A stretch of DNA of 64,000 nucleotides from Bradyrhizobium betae. GTDB taxonomy: Bacteria > Pseudomonadota > Alphaproteobacteria > Rhizobiales > Xanthobacteraceae. Below are positions 49,864 through 57,702 of this stretch, in pieces (position 1 is the first letter of the stretch; every line of letters starts with the position of its first letter). A program made the translations under genes and the position numbers. Under the pieces are notes generated by a model. The model was not told where the DNA came from, did not search any database, and worked only from the letters and a program-made list of their open reading frames with translations. The DNA lies in NCBI RefSeq assembly GCF_004123905.1, contig NZ_MZXW01000042.1, forward strand, positions 1 to 64,000, given 5' to 3'.

Positions 49864-50544
49864 GTGACACTTCCTTCGAAAGGGGATGCGTGGCCGGCCC
49901 TCCGCCTGCCACCGTCGGAGATGACCAAAACTGCCGTACCATTGCTGATCGTCCTCGGCGTGCTCATTGGCCTGTCCACGCACACGGTCGTCAATTGCGG
50001 GGACGAGGACGAACCCGACATCTGCTCGGCCGTGATCGGCTTCTCGCCGCTCCGGGGCTCACTGATCGCCTTTGCCTATGAGGGGCGCGGGCGGATCGCG
50101 ATGCGCCACGGCGACTTCAGGCGGGCGATCGCCGATTTCGACGAGGCCATCCACCTCAATCCCAACCGCGCCCAGCTCTATCGCGACCGCGCGCTGGCAC
50201 GCCGGCAGAACGGCGACCTCGCGCTCGCCATCGAGGACTATGACGAGGCGATCGCGCATGAACCCAGGCTGGCCGCGCCCTATCACCAGCGTGGTCTGGC
50301 GCTCGCCGCCACCGGCGATCTCGATCGCGCGATCCTGAGCTACAACACGGCGGTCCGCCTCGACCCGTCCGATCCGCAGGCCCGCCTCGACCGCGGCCTC
50401 ACGTTCCTCGCCCGCGGCCAGGCCGACGATGCCCGTGCCGATTTCGAGGCCGCGCTGGCGCTGCCGGCCGGCAAGGATGCGCGCACGCGCGAGGCGGCGC
50501 GCGCAAAACTCGCCGAGCTCACGAGTGCCGAGCCGCGGCGGTGA
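49864..50544 (+). CDS. Membrane-anchored tetratricopeptide repeat protein
   Basis: 226 residues from a GTG at 49864, or 207 from the ATG at 49921; neither has ideal Shine-Dalgarno spacing. One hydrophobic span (AVPLLIVLGVLIGLSTHTVV) is followed by a short region with two cysteines and then at least four TPRs from about residue 70: ...GRGRIAMRHGDFRRAIADFDEAIHLNPN, ...ARRQNGDLALAIEDYDEAIAHEPR, ...GLALAATGDLDRAILSYNTAVRLDPS and a last LDRGLTFLARGQADDARADFEAALALP. It is a periplasm-facing protein scaffold; partners are unknown. Confidence 0.82.
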   Translation: MTLPSKGDAWPALRLPPSEMTKTAVPLLIVLGVLIGLSTHTVVNCGDEDEPDICSAVIGFSPLRGSLIAFAYEGRGRIAMRHGDFRRAIADFDEAIHLNPNRAQLYRDRALARRQNGDLALAIEDYDEAIAHEPRLAAPYHQRGLALAATGDLDRAILSYNTAVRLDPSDPQARLDRGLTFLARGQADDARADFEAALALPAGKDARTREAARAKLAELTSAEPRR

Positions 50545-50552
50545 AAGGTGTT

Positions 50553-50580
50553 CTCCCTCGCCCCGTTCTTACGGGGAGAG
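50553..50580. repeat. Hairpin repeat (family D) after the TPR gene
   Basis: CTCCCTCGCCCCGT and ACGGGGAGAG pair around TCTT with a small bulge, between convergent genes. It resembles the CCCTCTCCC hairpin at 26597. Confidence 0.6.
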
Positions 50581-50598
50581 GTGAAGGCACCTCGCGGG

Positions 50599-50946
50599 CT
50601 ACTTCGCCTTCTTGGCTTTCGCTTTCTTCGCAGCTTTTTTCACCGGCTTCTCCTTCACCTTCTTCTCGACCTTCACCGCGACCGGCGTGCTGGCGGCGAG
50701 GCGCATGGCGCGGGCGTAGCTGTCGGCGACGTTGTCGGCGGACATCTGCAGGCGCTTGGCGGCGGCGGTGGCCTGCTCCAGCGTGGCCTTGGCCAACATC
50801 TTGAAGCGGTCGCCCGTCTCCTTGCTCTTGGCCTTGGCCGCGAGGCCGCTGAAGCGATCCCGCCGCTCCTTGGCGCGGGTCATCAGGCCCGTCTGCAGCT
50901 GTCTGGCCAGTTGCCGGATCACGACATCCAGGTCGGCGTCCGCCAT
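50599..50946 (-). CDS. Small hypothetical protein with lysine/alanine-rich tail
   Basis: 115 residues. The first 85 residues are helical and basic (DLDVVIRQLARQLQTGLMTRAKERRDRFSGLAAKAKS, RLQMSADNVADSYARAMRLAA). The last 25 are almost only Lys, Ala, Val and Glu (KVEKKVKEKPVKKAAKKAK), like the tail of histone H1-like and KU-associated bacterial proteins. A nucleic-acid-binding role is possible for the tail only. I recognise no domain in the body. Confidence 0.68.
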   Translation of the reverse strand: MADADLDVVIRQLARQLQTGLMTRAKERRDRFSGLAAKAKSKETGDRFKMLAKATLEQATAAAKRLQMSADNVADSYARAMRLAASTPVAVKVEKKVKEKPVKKAAKKAKAKKAK

Positions 50947-51055
50947 GTTGTTCTATCCTCTTGAAAACAGGTATCGATGCGGGCGGGACTATGCAGATCG
51001 GGCCCCACCTTGGCAATTCCCGGCGGGGCGTCATCCGCAGCTTCCGGTCCCCAAA

Positions 51056-51090
51056 ACAAAAAAGCCGCGCATTTTTCGCGCGGCTTTTGC
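51056..51090 (-). terminator. Rho-independent terminator for the metallopeptidase gene
   Basis: On the minus strand AAAGCCGCGC and GCGCGGCTTT form a 10-bp stem with loop GAAAAAT, followed by TTTTGTTTTGG. It lies 22 bases downstream of the gene at 51109-51915. Confidence 0.88.
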
Positions 51091-51108
51091 GGTGGGTTGG
51101 CGGGCGCC

Positions 51109-51915
51109 TTATTTCAGCGAGGCAACCGGGCCGCTCGAGGCTGCCGGGTCGGGGTCGAAGCCGAACACGCCGACCAGATATTTGTAGTAATCCGGCATCT
51201 TCTCCTTGAGCGCCTCGCGCGACTTCGGATCGTGGAATTCGCTTTTTCCCGCCAGGAAGATGCTGGCGGTCACGGCGAAGAATTCCATGGGATTCTTCAT
51301 CGCATAGGCTTCCTTGGGCAGGAGATCCTTGGACTTGGCATAGGCGTAATAGGTGATCACGCCCTTGTTGGCGTAGCCGTCCGGCAGCAGCCGCGCGTGA
51401 TAGGCGTGAAGCAACTCGTGCAGCAGCACGGCTTCCTTCTCGTAGCGCATCATGTCCGGGCGCAGCATGATCACGCCGAGCCCCGAATCGACCGCGAGGT
51501 CGACGGCGTTCGGATTGCTCCAGCGCTGCTTGCCTGGATCCCAGACGGTCAGCGTCCGCGGAGCGGTGCGCTGGATGTCCGGCGTCACCCGGCCGTAGCA
51601 CGCGGTCGCAGCGCCTTCATCGAGGCAGGCCAGCTCGCTCGCGACGATCGGAACGGTGTGGAAGAAGCGCAGCACGCGGGGCGAGAGGCCGGAAGCCTCG
51701 ACCACGTCGATCTGCTGCTTCAGGTTCTCGGTAAGCTTGTCGACATCCTTGCGGTCGCGGTTCTCGGAGATGTCGAACATGTAGCCGCGATAGCTCTGGA
51801 ACCCCGGCGGCAGCGCTTGCGCGGCCTCGCCTGACGCATCGAGCGATCCGGCATTGGATGGATTGGCAAAGAGCGCGCCGACGATGGTCGCGGTCAGCAG
51901 CAACGCAATGCGCAT
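51109..51915 (-). CDS. Secreted HExxH metallopeptidase candidate (anthrax lethal factor-related type)
   Basis: 268 residues with a signal peptide ending near NPSNAG. The zinc motif is His166-Glu167-His170 (VLLHELLHAYHARLLP), and a second glutamate follows 44 residues later (MKNPMEFFAVTAS, Glu211), the gluzincin arrangement. The regions TLTVWDPGKQRWSNPNAVDLAVDSG and YAKSKDLLPKEAYAMKNPMEFFA suggest kinship with the lethal-factor-related (ATLF-like) metallopeptidases rather than M48. Two cysteines (97 and 106) may bond. It is monocistronic with its own terminator. Substrate unknown; a signal-peptide-only reading excludes an intracellular role. Confidence 0.72.
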   Translation of the reverse strand: MRIALLLTATIVGALFANPSNAGSLDASGEAAQALPPGFQSYRGYMFDISENRDRKDVDKLTENLKQQIDVVEASGLSPRVLRFFHTVPIVASELACLDEGAATACYGRVTPDIQRTAPRTLTVWDPGKQRWSNPNAVDLAVDSGLGVIMLRPDMMRYEKEAVLLHELLHAYHARLLPDGYANKGVITYYAYAKSKDLLPKEAYAMKNPMEFFAVTASIFLAGKSEFHDPKSREALKEKMPDYYKYLVGVFGFDPDPAASSGPVASLK

Positions 51916-52143
51916 GATGAACCCCCTGATGTCACTTCGCGCGGCAGGATAGGCCGCCGTTGTTTGCGAAAAGTGAGTGGGGCGAGACTAAGGCTGCGAT
52001 GTTGAGGTGTGCTTAACCGTTGGTTGCAGATCGCGGAGGCGGATTAGGGGCGGGTTAACCAAGCGTGGATCGGCGGCGCGGTTCGGCGTAACATCCGCTC
52101 CGGGCACCAGGCCCGAAAGTCAGACAGCCGGTAGGAGGATGCC

Positions 52144-52437
52144 ATGTATGCCGCCATCCGTCAGGCCAAGGCGAAAAGCGGGAGCGCGGAAGAGCTGGCG
52201 CGCCGCATCAAGGACGGCGCCGTTCCGATCATCAGCGACGTCGACGGTTTCCGCGCCTATTACGTGGTCTATGCCGGCGACGACACGGTGACCGCGATCT
52301 CGATCTTCGACAAGTTCGAGCAGGCGGAGGAAGCGAACCGGCGCGCCATCGCCTGGATCGAGAAGAATCTCGGCTCGCTGCTGGCAGGGCATGCGAGTGC
52401 CGCCGCGGGACCGGTGATCGTGCATACGCTGGCGTGA
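52144..52437 (+). CDS. Small hypothetical protein, possible ferredoxin-like (ABM-type) fold
   Basis: 97 residues with TAGGAGGATGCC before the ATG. The order of a short helix (KSGSAEELARRI), strand (PIISDVDGFRAYYVVYAGDDTVTAISIFDKF) and helix (QAEEANRRAIAWIEKNL) fits a dimeric alpha/beta barrel of the antibiotic-biosynthesis-monooxygenase type, without known catalytic residues. The function is unknown. A family A repeat begins 7 bases after the stop. Confidence 0.75.
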   Translation: MYAAIRQAKAKSGSAEELARRIKDGAVPIISDVDGFRAYYVVYAGDDTVTAISIFDKFEQAEEANRRAIAWIEKNLGSLLAGHASAAAGPVIVHTLA

Positions 52438-52443
52438 GCCCTT

Positions 52444-52516
52444 CGTCATTGCTGGCGACGAAACAATCCAGGCTGTCACTGTGGCAACCGTCCGGATTGC
52501 TTCGCTTCGCTCGGCG
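52444..52516. repeat. Palindromic intergenic repeat, family A, right end lost
   Basis: The left half reads CGTCATTGCTGGCGACGAA-ACAATCCAGG and the inner right arm CCGGATTGCTTCGCTTCGCTCGG is present, but the terminal GCAATGACG is missing. It runs into the end of the neighbouring minus-strand gene. Confidence 0.7.
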
Positions 52517-52521
52517 GCTCC

Positions 52522-52983
52522 TCAGCTGCCACGCAACGTGTTGCTAATTCTCGTCACGACACCGTCCCACTGCCGCTTCTCGGCTGCGGGATAGTTGATC
52601 AGCACGCAATGGACGTAATGACCGGAGAAGTTGCAGCGGTTGTACCAAATGGCATCGTGCTTGATGCTCGATACCACGAAGAAGCGAGGCGTGACGCGTT
52701 TGTAGATGATGCCGGGCGGCGGGTTCTTCCGGGCCAGGAAGCTGGCGGGGGACTCGCCGGTCGCCGGCACCGCCTGCACGGTCAGATCGGCGCTGCCGTC
52801 GGCCGAGCGGAGCCGTCGCCCGTAGCCGTCCGGCTTTCCGGAGTCCTCGGTGAAAATGGAGGTTGGAATGTCCACCGCGGTCCCGGTTTCCGGAATGCGG
52901 TAGGTGCTCCAGCTCTCGGCGTGCGCAACCGCGGAGGTGCAAAGCACATAAACGATCGCGGCAAAGCCCGTCTCCACTCTCAT
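52522..52983 (-). CDS. Secreted hypothetical protein
   Basis: 153 residues with a signal peptide (AAIVYVLCTSAVAHA-ES). The mature part is short-strand rich: TYRIPETGTAVDIPTSIFTEDSGKPDG, SADLTVQAVPATGESPASFLARKNPPPGIIYKRV and a single disulfide-capable pair (YNRCNFSGHYVHCVLINYP). I know no family function. It lies 11 bases from the next minus-strand gene. Confidence 0.75.
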   Translation of the reverse strand: MRVETGFAAIVYVLCTSAVAHAESWSTYRIPETGTAVDIPTSIFTEDSGKPDGYGRRLRSADGSADLTVQAVPATGESPASFLARKNPPPGIIYKRVTPRFFVVSSIKHDAIWYNRCNFSGHYVHCVLINYPAAEKRQWDGVVTRISNTLRGS

Positions 52984-52994
52984 CCTTCACCTCA

Positions 52995-53213
52995 TCATGT
53001 CCGTGGAGCGAGCTGTAGCTCCATCAGTGCGATCCGCTGCAGCACCGTGACATCGCGTTCGCCTGTACTGGCTGTACGGAGGATGGACTGAGCAAGCGCA
53101 TCGACATGCATCGCATGGACTGGCTCGGGCAGGGTTGCGACCGCAGCCCGCAGTGCTGCGGTCATGATCGCGATCACGTCAGGAGCAAACGCCGCATTTG
53201 AAAAGTTTTCCAT
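52995..53213 (-). CDS. Small conserved hypothetical protein
   Basis: 72 residues, acidic and helical: ENFSNAAFAPDVIAIMTAALRAAVATLPEPV and ALAQSILRTASTGERDVTVLQRIALMELQL. Small proteins of this form are, to my knowledge, common in Bradyrhizobium. Its codon pattern and the 11-base spacing to the next gene support a real gene. Function unknown. Confidence 0.68.
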   Translation of the reverse strand: MENFSNAAFAPDVIAIMTAALRAAVATLPEPVHAMHVDALAQSILRTASTGERDVTVLQRIALMELQLAPRT

Positions 53214-53310
53214 GTCCCGGATCGGCGGTGAGTACGCCGCGCCGCCTTTCTATCGATGCAACGTCGGGAAAAACCGGAAGTTCCCACGCAAACGGACAAG
53301 CGCGTCTTCC

Positions 53311-54756
53311 TCACAACTCCCTTGCATTCGAGAATGCGAAACTCGACACCCTTCTCGTCGTCTCGTCCAAAATCAGCGTGCGCGTGATCGGCGGCTCGGC
53401 GCGCTGGGCGCAGTTTTCGCGTTCGCAGAGGCGGCAGTTGACGCCGATCGGCGTGCCCTCGGTTTTCTCCAGATCGATGCCGGCCGCATAGACGAGGCGG
53501 GCGGCGTGGCGGATCTCGCAGCCGAGGCCGATGGCGAAGCGCGGCTGCGGCAGTGGATGCGGCGCCACGGGCCGGCGCACCATCTGCGCGATCGAAAAAT
53601 AGCGCGTGCCGTCCGAGAGCTCGATCACCTGCTTGAGCAGGCGATCCGGCGTGTCGAAGGTCGAGTGCACGTTCCACAGCGGACAGGTGCCGCCGAACTT
53701 CGAGAACGGGAAGGTGCCGGAGGAGAAACGCTTCGAGACGTTGCCGGCATTGTCGACCCGCAGCAGAAAGAACGGAATGCCGCGCGCGTTCGGCCGCTGC
53801 AATGTGGTGAGCCGGTGGCAGACCTGCTCGAAGCCGGAATTGAAGCGCTGCGCCAGCACGTGGATATCGTAGTTCAAGGCTTCGGCCGCGGCGAGGAAAG
53901 CCGGGTAGGGCATCATCACGGCCGCTGCAAAATAATTGCCGAGCGTGATGCGGAACAGCCGCCGCGGCGCATCGTCGAGCGGGCCGGCGCGGCCGATGAT
54001 GGTCTCCAGGGCTTGCGCGCATTCGCCCAGGCCCAGCTGGAAGGCAAGCTGGAACGCGCGGCCGGCCGGGTCGACCAGCTCCGAGATCAGCAACTGGCGG
54101 CGGTGGCGGTCGAAACGCCGCAACGTCTCGCGCATCACGTCCACCGGCATGATGCGGGTCTGGATCGAATGTTTTTCGCGCAGCCGCGCCGCCAGCGCCG
54201 CGTAAAGCCCCTCGGCCGGCACGTTCAGTTCATCGCGAAGGGTCTCCGCGGCCTGCTCGAGCTCCGGAAAATAGTTGCGGTTCGCCTCGATCAGCTCGCG
54301 CACGCGCTCGACCGGATTGGCCTCATAGCGCGTGCCGACGTCGCGGTCGGCCATTTGCGCGGCCGCCAGCGTCTCGCCCTGCCGGGCCTCGGTATAGGCG
54401 GCATAGAGCCGTTGCAGCGCATGGGTGACGCCGGGGCAGAGTTCGGCGAGGTCGCGCAGTTCCTGCTTGGGAACATCGATCTGGCGGAATAGCGGATCGG
54501 AGAAGATCTCGTTCAGCTCGGCGAAGAACCGGTCCTCGTCGGCGGTGGCGAGATCGCGCAAATCGAGGTCATAGGTCTCGGCCAGCCGCAGCAGGATTTG
54601 CGCCGTCACCGGGCGCTGGTTGCGCTCGATCAGGTTGACGTAGCTCGGCGAGATCCCGAGCCCCTCGGCGATCTGGGTCTGCGACAGGCCCAATTGCTGC
54701 CGGATCCGCCGGAAGCGCGGGCCGACGAACAGTTTCTTCCCGGACTCAGCGGGCAT
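53311..54756 (-). CDS. XRE-family regulator of the ScfR/RamB type (short-chain fatty-acyl regulator)
   Basis: 481 residues. The helix-turn-helix covers about 12-68 (FVGPRFRRIRQQLGLSQTQIAEGLGISPSYVNLIERNQRPVTAQILLRLAETY). A central IrrE/ImmA-like peptidase-fold region follows (near 245-340, without an intact HExxH), and then a C-terminal ScfR domain with conserved cysteines (FGGTCPLWNVHSTF, IGVNCRLCERENCAQR). The same architecture in RamB regulates isocitrate lyase in Corynebacterium; here the gene is divergent from aceA with a TTACA array between them. Acyl-CoA or an acetate signal is the expected effector, by inference. Confidence 0.9.
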   Translation of the reverse strand: MPAESGKKLFVGPRFRRIRQQLGLSQTQIAEGLGISPSYVNLIERNQRPVTAQILLRLAETYDLDLRDLATADEDRFFAELNEIFSDPLFRQIDVPKQELRDLAELCPGVTHALQRLYAAYTEARQGETLAAAQMADRDVGTRYEANPVERVRELIEANRNYFPELEQAAETLRDELNVPAEGLYAALAARLREKHSIQTRIMPVDVMRETLRRFDRHRRQLLISELVDPAGRAFQLAFQLGLGECAQALETIIGRAGPLDDAPRRLFRITLGNYFAAAVMMPYPAFLAAAEALNYDIHVLAQRFNSGFEQVCHRLTTLQRPNARGIPFFLLRVDNAGNVSKRFSSGTFPFSKFGGTCPLWNVHSTFDTPDRLLKQVIELSDGTRYFSIAQMVRRPVAPHPLPQPRFAIGLGCEIRHAARLVYAAGIDLEKTEGTPIGVNCRLCERENCAQRAEPPITRTLILDETTRRVSSFAFSNAREL

Positions 54757-54803
54757 CTCTAGGTCTCCACAGGCATCAAGGACAGGCTTGCTGACCTATA
54801 AAT

Positions 54804-54849
54804 TTACAAACATTACAAAATTACATCTATTACATGTTTTGATGTTACA
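54804..54849. promoter_or_regulatory. Iterated TTACA motif between regulator and aceA
   Basis: Five TTACA copies start at 54804, 54813, 54821, 54830 and 54845, four of them 8-9 bases apart, in an AT-rich stretch between the regulator start (54756) and aceA (54991). Ordered direct repeats suggest side-by-side binding of a regulator. Confidence 0.55.
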
Positions 54850-54990
54850 TGACATCACCATTCGAATACAAGGCCTCTATACGAACTTCCTGTTCTCGCG
54901 TTTAGCTCCTGACACGCATTTCGCGATGCACTGTCAAAAATGTCGATGAGAAGGCCGCCCGCCTTGTCGTCAGCGAAAAGGATCGAGCAC

Positions 54991-56625
54991 ATGAACTACC
55001 AGCCCCGTGGCATCAACACCCTCCAGGGTCCGGCGTCGTACCAGAGCGAGGTCGATGCGGCCCAGGCGCTCCTCGAGACGCAGCCGACCTGGAACGGGGT
55101 GGCGGCCGAGGCCGTCGCACGCATGCGCCTGCAGAACCGCTTCAAGACCGGCCTCGACATCGCCCGCTACACCGCGGCGCTGATGCGCAGCGACATGGCC
55201 GCCTATGATGCTGATCCCACCAAGTACACGCAGTCGCTGGGCTGCTGGCACGGCTTCATCGCCCAGCAGAAGCTGATCTCGGTCAAGAAGCATTTCGGCG
55301 GCAAGACCGATCGCCGCTATCTGTACCTGTCCGGCTGGATGATCGCGGCGCTGCGCTCCGAGTTCGGACCGCTACCCGACCAGTCCATGCACGAGAAGAC
55401 CTCGGTGCCGGCGCTGATCGAAGAGCTCTACACCTTCCTGCGTCAGGCGGATTCCCGCGAGCTCAACGACATCTTCCGTCTCCTCGACAAGGCGCGCAAG
55501 GAAGGCGACAAGACCCGCGAGAAGGAGCTGATCGAGAAGATCGACAACTTCCAGACCCACGTCGTCCCCGTCATCGCCGACATCGACGCCGGCTTCGGCA
55601 ACGCCGAGGCGACCTATCTGCTCGCCAAGAAGATGATCGAAGCGGGCGCCTGCGCGCTCCAGATCGAGAACCAGGTCTCGGACGAGAAGCAGTGCGGCCA
55701 CCAGGACGGAAAGGTCACCGTGCCGCACGAGGTCTTCCTCGCGAAGATCCGTGCCTGCCGCCACGCGTTCCTCGAGCTCGGCATCGACGACGGAATCGTC
55801 GTGACCCGCACCGACTCGCTCGGCGCTGGTCTCACGCAGCAGATTGCCGTCAGCCACAAGCCCGGCGACATCGGCGACCAGTACAACAGCTTCCTCGATT
55901 GCGAGGAAATCACGCCCGAGAACGCCCGCAACGGTGATGTCATCATCAACCGCAACGGCAAGATGATGCGTCCGAAGCGCCTGCCCAGCAATCTCTACCA
56001 GTTCCGCGCCGGCACGGGCGAAGACCGCTGCGTGCTCGACAGCATCACCTCGCTGCAGAACGGTGCCGACCTGCTGTGGATCGAAACCGAGAAGCCGCAT
56101 ATCGAGCAGATCGCCAAGATGGTCGACCGCATCCGCAAGGTCGTCCCGAACGCGAAGCTCGCCTACAACAACTCGCCGTCGTTCAACTGGACGCTCAACT
56201 TCCGTTGGCAGGTCTACGACGCGATGAAGGAAGCGGGCAAGGATGTCAGCAAGTACAACCGTGCCGAGCTGATGAAGCAGGAATACGACGAGACGCCGCT
56301 GGCGATTGAAGCCGACGAGCGTATCCGTACCTTCCAGGCGGATTCGGCCAAGCGCGCCGGCATCTTCCACCATCTGATCACGTTGCCGACCTATCACACG
56401 GCCGCGCTGTCGACCGACAATCTCGCACGCGAATATTTCGGCGAGCAGGGCATGCTCGGCTACGTCAAGAACGTTCAGCGCGCCGAGATCCGTCAGGGCA
56501 TTGCCTGCGCCAAGCATCAGAACATGGCCGGCTCCGACATCGGCGACGACCACAAGGAATACTTCGCGGGTGAGGCAGCCCTGAAGGCGGGCGGCGCCCA
56601 CAACACGATGAACCAGTTCGGCTAA
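54991..56625 (+). CDS. aceA: Isocitrate lyase
   Basis: 544 residues from the ATG at 54991. The catalytic loop reads KQCGHQ with Cys235, the long (about 530-545 residue) ICL form like that of Pseudomonas aeruginosa rather than the KKCGH form of E. coli. Other marks are TRTDSLGAGLT, WIETEKPHIEQIAKM, YNNSPSFNWTLNF and the Mg-binding region VIADIDAGFGN. It splits isocitrate to succinate and glyoxylate, the first step of the glyoxylate bypass. It is followed 23 bases on by a DUF4170 gene in the same unit. No malate synthase gene is adjacent. Confidence 0.96.
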   Translation: MNYQPRGINTLQGPASYQSEVDAAQALLETQPTWNGVAAEAVARMRLQNRFKTGLDIARYTAALMRSDMAAYDADPTKYTQSLGCWHGFIAQQKLISVKKHFGGKTDRRYLYLSGWMIAALRSEFGPLPDQSMHEKTSVPALIEELYTFLRQADSRELNDIFRLLDKARKEGDKTREKELIEKIDNFQTHVVPVIADIDAGFGNAEATYLLAKKMIEAGACALQIENQVSDEKQCGHQDGKVTVPHEVFLAKIRACRHAFLELGIDDGIVVTRTDSLGAGLTQQIAVSHKPGDIGDQYNSFLDCEEITPENARNGDVIINRNGKMMRPKRLPSNLYQFRAGTGEDRCVLDSITSLQNGADLLWIETEKPHIEQIAKMVDRIRKVVPNAKLAYNNSPSFNWTLNFRWQVYDAMKEAGKDVSKYNRAELMKQEYDETPLAIEADERIRTFQADSAKRAGIFHHLITLPTYHTAALSTDNLAREYFGEQGMLGYVKNVQRAEIRQGIACAKHQNMAGSDIGDDHKEYFAGEAALKAGGAHNTMNQFG

Positions 56626-56648
56626 CGCAGTTCGACAGGAGACTGACA

Positions 56649-56855
56649 ATGACCAATAGCAATTTCTGGGTGATCGGCGGTGAGTTCGGCTCGATGAACT
56701 TCCACAAGCTGGTGGAAGGCTCGGCCCAGGTGCAGGGTCCGTTCAAGACCCGCAAGGAAGCCGAAGATGCCTGGCGCTCGGTCTCGGAAGAGAACCGCCA
56801 CAAGGCCGGCGTCCGCTTCTCGATCGTGGAAGAGCCGTCGCGGGTCTCGGCCTGA
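56649..56855 (+). CDS. DUF4170-family small protein
   Basis: 68 residues with CAGGAGACTGACA before the ATG. NFWVIGGEFGSMNFHKLVEGSAQVQGPFKTRKEAEDAWRSVSEENRHKAGVRFSIV covers nearly the entire DUF4170 domain, unknown in function. It is cotranscribed with aceA (23-base gap) and ends before a terminator. Confidence 0.85.
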   Translation: MTNSNFWVIGGEFGSMNFHKLVEGSAQVQGPFKTRKEAEDAWRSVSEENRHKAGVRFSIVEEPSRVSA

Positions 56856-56895
56856 CGGCTGCCTGACAACCTTAAGAAGACGTCCAAGGACGGAT

Positions 56896-56936
56896 GGTCC
56901 CATCCAGGCGCTGCCTGGGTGGGATCGTCTGTTTTT
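56896..56936 (+). terminator. Rho-independent terminator of the aceA unit
   Basis: GGTCCCATCCAGGC (56896-56909) pairs with GCCTGGGTGGGATC (56913-56926), 14 pairs with two G-U wobbles, followed by GTCTGTTTTT. Confidence 0.8.
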
Positions 56937-57045
56937 GGCACAGGTCAGCCGGCTGTGGGTGCCGTAAGTATCTGGAATTGTGGTCCCTTTGCGGACGCAT
57001 TGGTTGCTGATAGGTTAACGTCAGGATTTGAGGACGAGGCCGACA

Positions 57046-57600
57046 ATGTCAGAGCCCGAGACCAGCGGGACCCATCCCAGCCAGCCGCGACCGATGCGGC
57101 TGCGCGACGCGCTGCTGCGCGCCCGGATCGAGGCCGCCGACCGGACCGGCGTCGTCGTCGATCTGCGCGACGCCGAGGTGGCACGGCTGGAGATCCTCAA
57201 CGACGCGCTCGATCCGCTGTTCGCTCAGGTGCCCGACCAGATCGATCTGTTCGATCGCGGCATCAGCCAGGGCGATACGCCGCGACTCTGGATCGACGTC
57301 GTCGCCCACATCATGATGGGGCGCGACAAGCGTCAGTATCGCTTCGTCCAGGACACCCGCTTCGGCCGCATCGTGCTCGCCGAATCGCACGACACTGCGG
57401 TCATTGTCGAGGCCGTGACCGACTATGTCGCCCGCCGCATGATCGAGCGCGAGCATGCGATGGTGGTTTTGCCCGAGCCGCAAGCCCCAGCCGCCGAGCC
57501 ACCGCGCCGCTCGCGCGTGTGGCCGTTCGTGTTCGGATTCGTGCTCGGTGCCGCGGCGCTTTTCGGCCTTGCCGTGCTCGCGGCCTTGCGGAACTGGTGA
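57046..57600 (+). CDS. Hypothetical protein with C-terminal membrane anchor
   Basis: 184 residues from the ATG at 57046 (GAGG 7 bases upstream). The N-terminal 135 residues are soluble and charged (DALLRARIEAADRTGVVVDLRDAEVARLEILNDAL, RLWIDVVAHIMMGRDKRQYRFVQDTRFG), followed by a Pro-rich linker and a single hydrophobic tail (PFVFGFVLGAAALFGLAVLAAL). The cytoplasmic face carries the domain, as in tail-anchored proteins. I do not recognise the fold. Confidence 0.78.
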   Translation: MSEPETSGTHPSQPRPMRLRDALLRARIEAADRTGVVVDLRDAEVARLEILNDALDPLFAQVPDQIDLFDRGISQGDTPRLWIDVVAHIMMGRDKRQYRFVQDTRFGRIVLAESHDTAVIVEAVTDYVARRMIEREHAMVVLPEPQAPAAEPPRRSRVWPFVFGFVLGAAALFGLAVLAALRNW

Positions 57601-57610
57601 ATCTCTCCGC

Positions 57611-57697
57611 CGTCATTGCGAGCATGGCGAAGCAATCCAGAAATCTTCCCGCGGAGGCAGTCTGGATTGCTTCGTCGCTTGGCTCCTCGCAATGACG
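57611..57697. repeat. Palindromic intergenic repeat, family A
   Basis: CGTCATTGCGAGC-ATGGCGAAGCAATCCAGA at the left and TCTGGATTGCTTCGTCG...GGCTCCTCGCAATGACG at the right. It ends 5 bases before the stop of the convergent phosphoesterase gene. Confidence 0.92.
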
Positions 57698-57702
57698 AAG
57701 AA

